A stretch of DNA of 27,561 nucleotides from Mycoemilia scoparia (lineage: Eukaryota > Kickxellomycota > Kickxellomycetes > Kickxellales > Kickxellaceae): NCBI GenBank assembly GCA_027575805.1, contig JANBPU010000214.1, positions 1 to 27,561 of the forward strand, in the 5' to 3' direction. The position numbers were made by a program, and so were the translations under genes. Below are positions 1-9,018 of the stretch, piece by piece. The first letter of the stretch is position 1; each line of letters begins with the position of its first letter. A model generated the notes under the pieces. It was not told the DNA's origin, did not search any database, and saw nothing but the letters and a program-made list of their open reading frames with translations.

Positions 1-1
1 T

Positions 2-1768
2 AAGGTGGGATGGGGTGGTATCCTGTTAGTAGAAAGGAATGGGAAGGAGCTCCCTATAGTGTTTGTTTCTAGAGCTTGGCATGGAGCTGAGCCAACATAT
101 GAGAATACCAGACGAGAAGGATTGGGATTATTGAGGGTAGTTGAGCGGCTCCAACAATTTATCAAGGGAGAAGAAAATGTTGAATACCAAACAGATAATT
201 ATGCAGTATCGCAAATTCTGCACCATGAAGGTGACGATCACCTAGCAAAAATAGGTGCTGAATTGTCAGCATTAGAACTCACCGAAGAGAATCTTGTACA
301 TGTGCCAGGATCAAACAATAGTATTGCAGATTGGGCATCAAGGGTTCCGATATATGCTTACACAACTGTAGATTCCTTACTCGTGGTAGACAATCAATGT
401 TTTATTACCAAAGCAGACCAAAAACAAGATCCTGAAATTCAAAGAATATATAAAGAATGTCGACTAATAGGAAAAGCCTGCAAACAAGAAATGGTATTGG
501 AAAATACATTCACGCATATGGAGGCTATCCAACACTTTAGGATTATCAATGGTCTTCTGTATAGATTAGAATATAGTTCGGAGTTAGACCCAGATTTAGA
601 GGCCCAATACAACATCGTGGTACCAAAACAAATGGAAAACAAAGTATTGCAATTCGTTCATAATTCCTATATACACATCAGATCCAGAAGATTTGTCAAT
701 GTATTGAGATCAAAGTATTGGTTCCCACAGATGGCTGACAAAGCAAACAAATGGTGCAAACACTGTCACATATGCCAGATTGCAGTGTCGAAGAGCTCCA
801 CTCAAGCAGGGAAAGGGTCAAGGGACTCTGAGGGAATTGGAGGTCATATATACATTGACCATGGCTATGTTGGAACAAGCCCAGAAGAATCTAAGAAACA
901 CTTCCTAGTCATGGTAGACCAAGCATCAGGATACATAACAGCAGGCGCGGTAAACAATAGATCAACAGAGACAACAGTCGCAGCTTTACATAACCATTGG
1001 GTCAGACCATATGGACCTCCAAGAAAGGTGACAGCAGATGGTGCTCTGGAATTTAAATCAAAAGAATTCGGAAAATATCTAATTGATCATGGTATACATC
1101 TAATAACGTCCTCACCATATAATCCACAAGCAAATATAGCAGAAACAGCAGTAAAGAAAGTGAAGGAAGGTTTGCGTTTGGCACTTATACACTATAACAC
1201 ATTATCAAATACTCAAAAATACAAATGGACAGACATATTGGACGCAGTCGTACACAATTGGAATATTACGATTACTAGTGACAAACAAGTTTCTCCAGCT
1301 ACCCTATTCTTTGGCAGGAAGATCAGACATCCAGCGGAGAATAATATGCCAGACGAAGTAATGGTCAAGTCACCATTTGGAAAAGCAATTGAAGAAGCAT
1401 CAGAACGGCTTGGATTACAAAAGAGGATTGCTGAAGAAGCCAAAAGTGAAAAGATAAAAAGAATCCATGCATATTTCGACTGTAACATACAGAAACTAGT
1501 AATCCCCCCTGGATCTCTTGTATTGAAATGTAATCAGACTATAAACCCTATTGGGAAGGAGGCTATTCGTGTCACAGGGCCTTTCATGGTGCTAAAAAGA
1601 ATCACTAATACTAATTATGAATTAGGATACCAAGATGGCTCACCTATTCCAGGATCAGTTCACGTGCGTTGGTTAACTCCCTATCACCTGCCAACTAAAG
1701 ATCATTTAGCTCCCTTTGAAAATGAAGTGATAAATGTCAAAAGAAAGGACCAAGTGACAAATCTATAG
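2..1768 (+). CDS. Ty3/gypsy retrotransposon pol polyprotein, 3' part (RNase H - integrase), truncated by window edge
   Basis: The frame is open at the left window edge, so reverse transcriptase lies upstream and no true start is visible. Numbering from the GTG at position 5, residues 1-115 resemble the RNase H domain of Ty3/gypsy elements: GWGGILL at the start, SRAW, a TDN motif near 63-65 and an ADWASR end. An integrase zinc-binding HHCC motif follows (H219, H224, C251, C254). The integrase core has D285, D345 and E380, with 34 residues between the last two, one fewer than the usual 35. The C-terminus has a GPF motif (GPY/F domain) and HVRWLTPYH, but no recognisable chromodomain. The visible part is intact with no stops, so the copy may be young. 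Integrase inserts the cDNA into the genome and RNase H degrades the RNA strand. The superfamily call is firm; the clade is not determined. Confidence 0.9.
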   Translation, partial: KVGWGGILLVERNGKELPIVFVSRAWHGAEPTYENTRREGLGLLRVVERLQQFIKGEENVEYQTDNYAVSQILHHEGDDHLAKIGAELSALELTEENLVHVPGSNNSIADWASRVPIYAYTTVDSLLVVDNQCFITKADQKQDPEIQRIYKECRLIGKACKQEMVLENTFTHMEAIQHFRIINGLLYRLEYSSELDPDLEAQYNIVVPKQMENKVLQFVHNSYIHIRSRRFVNVLRSKYWFPQMADKANKWCKHCHICQIAVSKSSTQAGKGSRDSEGIGGHIYIDHGYVGTSPEESKKHFLVMVDQASGYITAGAVNNRSTETTVAALHNHWVRPYGPPRKVTADGALEFKSKEFGKYLIDHGIHLITSSPYNPQANIAETAVKKVKEGLRLALIHYNTLSNTQKYKWTDILDAVVHNWNITITSDKQVSPATLFFGRKIRHPAENNMPDEVMVKSPFGKAIEEASERLGLQKRIAEEAKSEKIKRIHAYFDCNIQKLVIPPGSLVLKCNQTINPIGKEAIRVTGPFMVLKRITNTNYELGYQDGSPIPGSVHVRWLTPYHLPTKDHLAPFENEVINVKRKDQVTNL

Positions 1769-1789
1769 AGGATCCCAATAGGGGGACTA

Positions 1790-2107
1790 TGTTGTGGTAA
1801 TATCTCCAAAGCCTCATAATACACCATACAGCGGTTATTTGTATCTGCCTTAAGGAGGCCAGCCACCAACACCTTTATACGGGTATTTTGGTCATTCCCC
1901 GAGTAAACATATCCAGGCAGGGGATATGAGATATCACATAGGCATGTGCCTATAAGCAGATATTATAGTATTAGGATCATCTATAAAAAGGAATGACAGG
2001 ACGACAAGATAATTATACTTTAGTAGTCTTATTACTTAGCTCAAAACTTCTGATTATTACTCTATAATAATACTTACTTGTTCTTCCTGATAATTAAACG
2101 GTGCAAC
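1790..2107 (+). repeat. Candidate 3' LTR of the Ty3/gypsy element
   Basis: Just after the pol stop there is a purine run (AATAGGGGGA, 1777-1786) that could serve as the plus-strand primer. It is followed by TGTTGTGG at 1790, a typical LTR start. A TATA-like CTATAAAAAG lies near 1979-1989. The right end is uncertain; GGTGCAAC ending near 2107 is a weak inverted match to the start. The 5' LTR is outside the window, so neither the boundary nor the target-site duplication can be confirmed. Confidence 0.45.
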
Positions 2108-2947
2108 GTTTAAACAGTCTCAGCAGACCTATTTATATGTATTTTTTGCGATTTGACTGAATAGATGTAGTATTTACATTCCAGATACTTTCTCTTTAAC
2201 CCACCATGTCTCCTGGACACACACATGTGCGCATACATACTCAATATTAACTATATTTTGAACAAATTGATTTTGTAAAATTCGCTTTTGATATTTTTCA
2301 AAGTTGTCATTACCCTCACGTACATGCAAAATATTATTATAGATGAAGGGTTCTGATTATTATAATTTTTCTTTAATGAAAAGAGCAATTTGGCTAATCT
2401 AAATTCATGCGATTCATTTTATAGCTTTAAATTTCTACTGCTAGAGTTTATAGATTTTATAATTAAAGCATCTTGATTGTAATGAATATTTTTAAAAGCC
2501 CTTTTATTCTGATAACATAGATTTTGATTTTCTAGATAAACCTGACAAAATAAAGTTGGATGGGATATTATAAATTCCCTCAACAGTGTTATTTAAAACT
2601 AGTTCATTTATATAATATTCAATTTCTCATTTAGCTACAAAAAACTGGTTACTTTGTTGGTCTGATGATTAGTTTGAATAGATTTTTTTATCGAATATGA
2701 AAAAAAATTACAATTGATTGGCCAAATAGTTTATACATCAAAGGCAGACTCTATCAATCCATTTTATAAGAAATGTAAAAATATATAGCCGGTTTATACT
2801 GCATCACTTTTTATAACCATCAGCTTTGAATAGACAAGGAAGTTGCTCATTAAAGACGGATTATTATAATTAACAAGCATGTATAGTTTAGATTTAGATT
2901 CGATGTGTAAAAGAAATTAATAAAAGTGGTAATTCATCAGCTTTTAT
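2108..2947. other. AT-rich intergenic region
   Basis: About 840 bases of strongly AT-rich sequence between the retroelement end and the first MITE-like copy. I see no convincing open frame, tRNA or repeat structure. Confidence 0.6.
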
Positions 2948-3055
2948 TTTATGGGCAATATCTTTTGAAGGGTGCCTTTTGTTGGGCAATGGTTATAGAC
3001 ACAATCATAGTTGATTATCAAACATTCACCCTTTAAAAATAATATCACATATATC
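2948..3055. mobile_element. MITE-like inverted-repeat element, copy 1 (diverged, internally shortened)
   Basis: The left arm TCTTTTGAAGGGTGCC (2961-2976) and right arm TTCACCCTTTAAAAA (3025-3039) form imperfect inverted repeats. The interior aligns with copies 2 and 3 but has lost about 18 bases. Outer limits are set by alignment to copy 2 and are approximate. It has no coding capacity. It lies upstream of the Som1 gene. Confidence 0.6.
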
Positions 3056-3210
3056 TTAAGAAATACCAACCCATAACCGTAACATTCTATTTCCATTGAA
3101 AGAAACACAAGTTGAGCACTTTATTTATAAATGCGGTTGGTTGTGATTTCTGCTTATTCGCCTTTGAAAGGAATATACGTGTATGGAATGGGAGACACAG
3201 TTACATAAAT

Positions 3211-3417
3211 ATGCCAGATATACATGAAATATATAAGCCCGTTGACCTAGTGCCACGAGAAGTCCAAGAAAACCTTACCAAGTTGGAAAAGGGTTGCGAT
3301 CTAGTCAGAATCATCCAGTATCATTGCACATTTGACAAAAAAACGGTGCTATGCGAACCAATAGAACGGTTGTTCAAGAGGTGTCAGGGAAAGCCATCCA
3401 TTGAAGTCACCCCATAG
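3211..3417 (+). CDS. SOM1: Som1-like subunit of the mitochondrial inner membrane peptidase complex
   Basis: This is a 68-residue protein starting at the ATG at 3211. The frame stays open upstream but has no other ATG, and the upstream residues look non-coding. Cysteines 29, 39, 48 and 58 form a twin CX9C motif with eight residues between the pairs. Around them are QYHC, LCEP, ERLFKRC and a closing EVT. This pattern fits Som1, a small intermembrane-space protein that works with the Imp1/Imp2 signal peptidase in maturing exported inner-membrane and intermembrane-space proteins. Twin CX9C proteins are normally imported and oxidised by the Mia40/Erv1 relay, so no presequence is expected and none is seen. 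Yeast Som1 is of similar length. MITE-like copies flank the gene on both sides. The match is from recall of the family rather than a search, but the cysteine spacing is distinctive. Confidence 0.82.
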   Translation: MPDIHEIYKPVDLVPREVQENLTKLEKGCDLVRIIQYHCTFDKKTVLCEPIERLFKRCQGKPSIEVTP

Positions 3418-4049
3418 ACTACGAAAATAAGATGCAAGTTCATTTATACAGGTCACATCCTTGTATGTCTTTCGAGTATATTCTAACCAAACTTTGGATT
3501 TTTGATTCCACCAAAGTATATTTGGATGATATTATGTATTACCTCTCAATGACTATTGCTACCTCGAATGAAAAAACCGTTTTAGAAATGTTTTGATTTA
3601 AATGTATAAATGAATCTTCAAACTATTTCAATTACCAGTGTTGACTCAAAGTGATTTCTTGGGTTTAATTTAATTAAAACTGTGGCTTGTATCTGGTGAA
3701 AATAGGATGAGAGTTGTGATAATGGATCGGAATTATGTGGCAACTCTGAAGCGACTACGGACCTAGTTGATCCCTTTCTATGATCCGATCTCCGGTGTCT
3801 CTATAATTGCTTGGCAAAAATGGCTGATGGATTTGCTCATGCTCGCATACAATCAATATTATGTTCCTTTCCAAGAAGAACCAACTGCTACATCTGTGAC
3901 TTTTCATTACTAACCACAATAAGATAACTACCCTAAGGTACCGAACTTTTACAATAATCTTGCCAGTCATTTTCGACATACACCATTATGAAACTCTCTT
4001 TCGGATCCGCCATTAACTCATTTAGCAAGACCATTGCTATATCTGATAC
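3418..4049. other. Intergenic region between SOM1 and the second MITE-like copy
   Basis: This 630-base stretch is AT-rich. It holds one short minus-strand open frame (3755-3979) that matches nothing I recognise. Nothing else is supported. Confidence 0.5.
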
Positions 4050-4173
4050 CATATGGATCATAGTTTTTGAAGGGTGACTTTTGGTGGCCAACGATTATAG
4101 GGGCAAACCCAGCCAAATGTGTGATCACAGTCTATTATCAAATGGTCACCCTTCAAAAATAATCACCCATATG
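4050..4173. mobile_element. MITE-like inverted-repeat element, copy 2 (best preserved)
   Basis: Perfect 15-base inverted arms, TTTTTGAAGGGTGAC at 4064-4078 and its reverse complement at 4145-4159, enclose a 96-base core. The inverted similarity continues outward, less perfectly, to CATATG at both ends (4050 and 4173), giving about 124 bases. The interior has a 10-base palindrome, TGTGATCACA. There is no open frame, so it would be non-autonomous. It sits about 175 bases upstream of the GPX start codon and so lies in that promoter. Confidence 0.75.
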
Positions 4174-4346
4174 CTTACATGTATTCCAGGATATTCTTGT
4201 TACCATTTCATCTATCATTTGTCATCTATTTTCGCCAAGACCTCGCTCTCTAATAGATATAAGTACTTGTCCTCAGAAACCTAATTCTGGAGCATCAACA
4301 TTATTCTTCAATCTACACAACACACACCACAATAATTTTCCAAACC

Positions 4347-5085
4347 ATGTCCAGCACTACGACCACCAAGTTTAACGAAAGTTTCTATCAACTACACGCC
4401 ACAGACAACAAGGGCGAGGAATTTGAATTTGAAAGACTACGCGGCAAGGTCACTATCATTGTAAATGTAGCATCAAAGTGCGGCTTGACATCTCAATACG
4501 ACGATCTCCAGAAAATATACGACGAATTCCAGCCCAAGGGCCTGGAAATTCTTGGATTCCCCTGCAATCAGTTTGCTGGACAAGAACCTGGAGACAGTCA
4601 AGGTAATTGAACTTTTTGTATTTCCCTGGGCTAAAACTTTTGGGCCCAACTATGATGTTGGATGACGATATGAACTCAGTGATAACCAATGCTTGTGATT
4701 TTATTTAGAAATCGCCACTTTTTGTACTCTTCGTAAAGTCACATTCCCCATCATGAAGAAAGTGTAAGCATCGATATTCCTGTAAAATCTTACTATCTAA
4801 ATAATCCACTGACCATCTTGTTAATACTAATACGTTTGCCATTTATTATTGCCGTTATTTGTTTATAGTAATGTCAACGGCAAAGAAGCCAGTCCCGTCT
4901 ACGTCTACTTGAAGAGCCAAGCAAGTGGTTTCATAACCAATGCCATTAAGTGGAACTTTACAAAGTTCCTGATTGACAGACATGGAAATGTTGTAGAACG
5001 CTATTCCCCTGATAAGAATCCAATGGCATTTGTTGATAGAATCAAGGAGTTACTTGATGAAAATGTTGAACCATCAACTCTATAA
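4347..5085 (+). CDS. HYR1: Glutathione peroxidase-like thiol peroxidase (Gpx3/Hyr1 type), three exons
   Basis: The exons are 4347-4602, 4709-4763 and 4869-5085. The introns (106 and 105 bp) start GTAATT and GTAAGC and end TAG. The spliced protein has 175 residues. C45 in NVASKCGLT is the peroxidatic cysteine (cysteine, not selenocysteine), C91 in the TFC segment after the first intron is the likely resolving cysteine, and FPCNQF (71-76) and KWNFTKF (131-137) are the other family signatures. C45, C73 and C91 keep the spacing of the three cysteines of yeast Hyr1/Gpx3. Such enzymes reduce hydrogen and lipid peroxides using thioredoxin and can relay oxidation to a Yap1-type transcription factor; the second role is inferred from family only. 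There is no signal peptide, so it is probably cytosolic. Joining the exons restores the conserved segment from GQEPG through TFP to VNVNGKEASP without a gap. Confidence 0.95.
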
Positions 5086-6107
5086 CTTATTTACTCAACT
5101 CCAAGCATGATCGTATATTTAAACCTGTCTTTGATTTTATTGTTTTGACTTGCTTTTGGTCACATTATTATTTTAACCATATAAATTATATACATGCCAA
5201 CTTTGCACATCATTCATTGAAAATCACTTTTATTTTTCGTTATTCTTTTCTCCTGAAATGGTTGAAGTAGAGTCATAATAGAATAGTATGGAGTTTCTAT
5301 TACTATTTTATTGACATGTATACTATGATTACTTTTAAAGCATGTAATTATATATATACTAAACTCATTTCATAACCTCTCTCTATAAAACCTGCACACC
5401 CACACACATTTCATGGTTTAAATAATACTATTATCAACCAAAATCTCTTCTGGTTAAACACGAAGTTGTAATTTAAATACATATCTTTGCACTATAACCA
5501 AACTACCCTATAATAAATCTCTGTTTACAGTGGCAGTAATCTTATATAGCCAGATGCTACTTGCACTTACACTTCAAGGCACTGCTTATAATTATGAGAA
5601 AAGTAGTACTGGTCTATTATTTGAGAGAAACCCAATGAAGAGTTTAATTAGCACCCCCTACTTATTTTACTTTCATTTCTTTTATACTGTATTTATCTAT
5701 GGCCAACTTTTACAGTTTTTACCACTTTTTATCTTTCCATTTACTATTTGTATCATCAATATATACCAGTCAACTCTAATAATGAATTTATTAGGAAATT
5801 ACGTTTTTTGTAATGGTGACCCGGCTATTGGTGCTAGAACAAAATACATTACGACCAATATTTCTTGTTTATTTCTCTTCTATCTCTCCTGCATGCATCA
5901 GCACCCACAAACCAGCTCATTCTTCTTTCATAATACCAACACCAAATATTGAAACTCCTATAAAAACATCTACATGACTCGAGAAAAAAATTTGAGCCCT
6001 GATTTCTCCACAAACAACATACCCTAACCCTTCTTTGCCTCTATTATCCTTGCTTAATAAATAGTCATTTTCTACTTATTCTTTTTCGTTATCAGCGATT
6101 ATCGGGC
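5086..6107. other. Intergenic region between GPX and the esterase gene
   Basis: AT-rich sequence holding the GPX 3' end and the esterase promoter. A T-rich open frame at 5530-5952 (140 codons, first codon GTG) encodes only low-complexity hydrophobic sequence and is not supported as a gene. Confidence 0.5.
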
Positions 6108-7066
6108 ATGGTGATATACGCACTTCGTCTAGTACTATTCCTTCTGGTGCTCATTGCAGTGACTACAGCTTTGACTACTGCAAATAATATTACAGATGCT
6201 TCTATTGAAAAACGCTCGGTAATAAACGATGGCTATAAGGCCGCCACAAAGGATTATATCGTCGTGTTTGGTGACTCTATCACTGAATATGGATGTAGAC
6301 CAACCGGATTTGTAACCAAACTGGCTGAAGCCTATAAAGACAAATTGGATGTTGTTCCATTGCCTTATGGTGGTAAGTAATAATAACAATAATACTGCTA
6401 CCAATAGCTGTACATCCCATTACCACTTCTTTATTACATTAGCCAATATATTTGTATATGTTAAACTTGGTTTTATGTATAGGTCGTAATGCTAAAGGTG
6501 GTAGGACAGAAGCTCACGGTAGCACAATGCCAGAACACAACAAGGATACTAATGCTCCATCGCCGAGACTAATTATTGTAGAATTTGGTACTAACGACTC
6601 AGTCAGTGAAGGTTACTACCAACATTTGCCCCTATTTGAGTACCTTCAAAACATGTGGGCAATTCATGATGATTTTGCCGATCCAAATTCGCCATACTAT
6701 GCACCTAAGGCCAAGATCATGTTTGTAACTCCTGGTCCATTGGGCCTAAGGATGTGGAATAAAGCCAGAGGCTTTGAACCTCATGATGTCCCAAAGGAAC
6801 GCGATAATGATCAGGTATTAATGTACGGTAACGCACTCAAGTCTTTGGCTGAAAAGATCGATGTACCTGTGGTTGATTTCTATACTAGTATGGAGCAAGC
6901 TATAAGATGACTACCAGACCATCTTAAGAATGGGTATTATAAGGGATTTGATCAATTTTTTGAGGATGGCGTTCATCTTAATCCTGAAGGCAATGTTGTT
7001 ATGTTTGAAACTATTATGCGGACCATAAAGAAGAATATGCCTGAACTTTTGCCAGAAAATCTTTAG
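6108..7066 (+). CDS. IAH1: Secreted SGNH-family esterase, Iah1-like, interrupted by an in-frame TGA
   Basis: The exons are 6108-6372 and 6483-7066. The 110-bp intron begins GTAAGT and ends TATAG. The N-terminus has a hydrophobic signal peptide (about residues 1-24) and a Kex2-like KR site at 35-36, suggesting secretion with a short propeptide; typical Iah1 is cytosolic. GDS at 55-57 gives nucleophile Ser57, and GTND at 124-127 gives the oxyanion Asn126. Codon 231 is TGA (6908-6910), so normal termination gives 230 residues. The same frame continues for 51 sense codons to TAG at 7064-7066 and includes DGVHLNPEG, holding the catalytic Asp250/His253 block. The base after the stop begins CTA, the strongest known readthrough context. 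The short product would lack the catalytic dyad. The locus is therefore either a readthrough gene, a very recent pseudogene or a sequence error. Family members hydrolyse short acetate esters such as isoamyl acetate. Confidence 0.82.
6373..6482 (+). other. Intron of the Iah1-like gene
   Basis: GTAAGT donor and TATAG acceptor. Splicing joins a split Gly codon and connects PLPYGG to RNAKGGR in frame. Without splicing the first exon reads into a stop shortly after the donor. Confidence 0.88.
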
Positions 7067-7100
7067 GGTTCTTTTATCTATAACTTTATCTCTCTTTTTA

Positions 7101-7106
7101 AATAAA
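7101..7106 (+). terminator. Likely polyadenylation signal of the Iah1-like gene
   Basis: AATAAA lies 35 bases after the distal TAG stop in a T-rich 3' flank. Its position fits an mRNA that includes the post-TGA extension, although it would serve the short reading frame equally well. Confidence 0.5.
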
Positions 7107-7233
7107 TATATTGCATCAATATCATAGCTTTAATTTCCATTTTTCATATCATATATAATATTTATCAAGTATAAATCAAAATAATTTCCGAACTCCAAGA
7201 ATTGAAAACTTTAGAGTCCACAAAACAATGGTG

Positions 7234-7278
<45 letters not shown>
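7234..7278. repeat. (ATA)n trinucleotide microsatellite
   Basis: About 15 uninterrupted ATA/TAA units lie between the convergent 3' ends of the esterase gene and the minus-strand gene. Confidence 0.95.
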
Positions 7279-7314
7279 GTAATAGCCATGGTATAAATAA
7301 AACAACAACTACTA

Positions 7315-9018
7315 CTACTGGTCTTTCTCAACCACTACACCGTTTTTTGTTACTTTAAGGTCCACATATTTTTTCTTATAACCCCCAGTAACAGCTTCAC
7401 TATATGACACGAACTCATACCATCTACTAACATGGGCATTTTCGGGATTAAAAAACTCGCCAAGCCATTTATCAAATTCCAAGCAATTCTTTAAATGATT
7501 CAACCGCAAATATTGGTATTTGTTGACATCGCCTTTATAACCACTATAAATATCTTCTAGTGATCCAAACAAAACTATACCAACAATTATAGCAATCTTG
7601 AAAATACGACAATCAACCGCATAATGGTCTTTCTGAAGACTAGCCAATATATGAATGAATTGGTCAAAAAACTCGCCAATATCTCCATAATTTTGGACCC
7701 AATTTTTTGCTCTATTCATATATACTGGCCTCTGACCATCACCAAGTTCATTATGGCTATGGGTAGAAGTAGCTGTTGTGCTAGAGATATCTTCAAACGA
7801 TTTGATATACATCCGGGATATAATATACCAATAATAAATTTTTGATAAATTCACAGTTGAAGAGCTAAAATCAACAGCATATCGTTTCTTTACACAGGTT
7901 GGGATTCTTGCATGTTTCAAAAGCTCGGCATTATTGGGATATAAGGAGAACATTTTTAGCACTCGCCCAAAATCATTTTCAAAGTCATATCCATTATAGC
8001 CCCCCACCGTTTTAGTCATATTGGAGGGAAGACTATATTTATAACTTTTGAGAAACAGATCTGCCAATGATGTTTTATCGTTCTTAAACACAACAATGCT
8101 TTTGGCTGATCTGTATTTGATTTTGAAGGTGTTTAGGATTGACACTATTGTGCGTACACTTAGTCCATAAAAGTTCATGATAGTGTAGTCATCATCATCC
8201 ATTTGGTTCGATATATAGCAGTGATCTTGCATAAGACTTGATAAAGCGTTCTGGTCAATGTTGTCTTCGAGTTCACCATGATCAGTAGTAGCGGTGGTAA
8301 TGTAACTGACTGCTGGCTCAGTTTGTTCATCTGTACCATCAGTATCCATATCGATAGTGGTAGTAGTAGTAGTAGTGTCCCAAATAGGCTCGTTCAGCAT
8401 ATCAAGAAAACCCTGAAATTCGTCAATTTGACCACCGCTGGCATGCCGAGACTGGGGTTGATTGTTACCATTATTGCTGTTATCAGGAAGCACACTTGAA
8501 GCTGTATGGACTTTCGACAAAAATTGGTCAATATTATCAATAATTTCCTCGACACTTCCTGTCGGGCTAATCTCAACAGTATCCATAAAAGTACGATTCT
8601 GAAGATTTGTTTCCAAGTTGTGAGGAGCTGGAGTTTCTGCCGTGACTGCCATGGTTGATCCAGATGTTGTTGATCTAGATCTGGTTCCTGGGTTTTCTAC
8701 ATCCCTATAATTGGTTTGCACAAATCTTTGGTTTTGGTAAGGACAATGCCGAATATTCCTGTGAACTAGACTCGGCTGTGACTTTGTATTTCTTTTGTTT
8801 CTGGCATTAGTTGCATGTAGGTAATAACCTTTGAGAATCTTAGATGATAATCCCATAGGTCCAGTATAAGTCTGTTCACTTGAAGATATGATAAAGCTTT
8901 GGGCAATATTGGCAGTAGAGCCTGGGTGGTTCAAAAATAAGCCCAAGTCAGCTAAACCGCCCCTGAGGGAGGCCTGGCCTCCCACAGAAGTGGTACTATG
9001 GCATGCATCCTGCTCCAT
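7315..9018 (-). CDS. Uncharacterised 567-residue protein
   Basis: An intronless minus-strand frame runs from the ATG at 9018 to TAG at 7315-7317. I do not recognise the family. Residues 1-255 look disordered: rich in Ser, Thr, Asn and Gln, with an Arg/Lys-rich part near 70-105 and a seven-threonine run at 215-221. Residues about 265-567 look folded, with aromatic and hydrophobic patterning and segments such as NFYGLSV (282-288) and WYEFVSY near the end. Residues 472-487 are hydrophobic (FKIAIIVGIVLFGSL) but could be a buried helix as easily as a membrane segment. There is no signal peptide. Length, start and frame bias support a real gene. It is convergent with the esterase gene and divergent from the endopolyphosphatase gene. 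It could be lineage-specific; no function is proposed. Confidence 0.75.
   Translation of the reverse strand: MEQDACHSTTSVGGQASLRGGLADLGLFLNHPGSTANIAQSFIISSSEQTYTGPMGLSSKILKGYYLHATNARNKRNTKSQPSLVHRNIRHCPYQNQRFVQTNYRDVENPGTRSRSTTSGSTMAVTAETPAPHNLETNLQNRTFMDTVEISPTGSVEEIIDNIDQFLSKVHTASSVLPDNSNNGNNQPQSRHASGGQIDEFQGFLDMLNEPIWDTTTTTTTIDMDTDGTDEQTEPAVSYITTATTDHGELEDNIDQNALSSLMQDHCYISNQMDDDDYTIMNFYGLSVRTIVSILNTFKIKYRSAKSIVVFKNDKTSLADLFLKSYKYSLPSNMTKTVGGYNGYDFENDFGRVLKMFSLYPNNAELLKHARIPTCVKKRYAVDFSSSTVNLSKIYYWYIISRMYIKSFEDISSTTATSTHSHNELGDGQRPVYMNRAKNWVQNYGDIGEFFDQFIHILASLQKDHYAVDCRIFKIAIIVGIVLFGSLEDIYSGYKGDVNKYQYLRLNHLKNCLEFDKWLGEFFNPENAHVSRWYEFVSYSEAVTGGYKKKYVDLKVTKNGVVVEKDQ

Noticed and set aside
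3112..3210. Upstream extension of the Som1 frame from a TTG
   Set aside because: There is no ATG in this part and the residues do not fit the family; the ATG at 3211 gives a normal-length Som1.
3755..3979. 74-codon minus-strand open frame
   Set aside because: Short, unmatched and with no conserved pattern. It could be a transposon remnant, but nothing shows it.
5530..5952. 140-codon open frame starting with GTG
   Set aside because: The region is T-rich, which makes stops rare. The product is low-complexity hydrophobic sequence without family resemblance, and there is no clear ATG start or splice context.
6908..6910. TGA reassigned to an amino acid in this organism
   Set aside because: No other coding region here has an internal TGA, and Trp is encoded by TGG throughout the reductase, polyphosphatase and kinase frames. 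One isolated TGA does not support a changed code.
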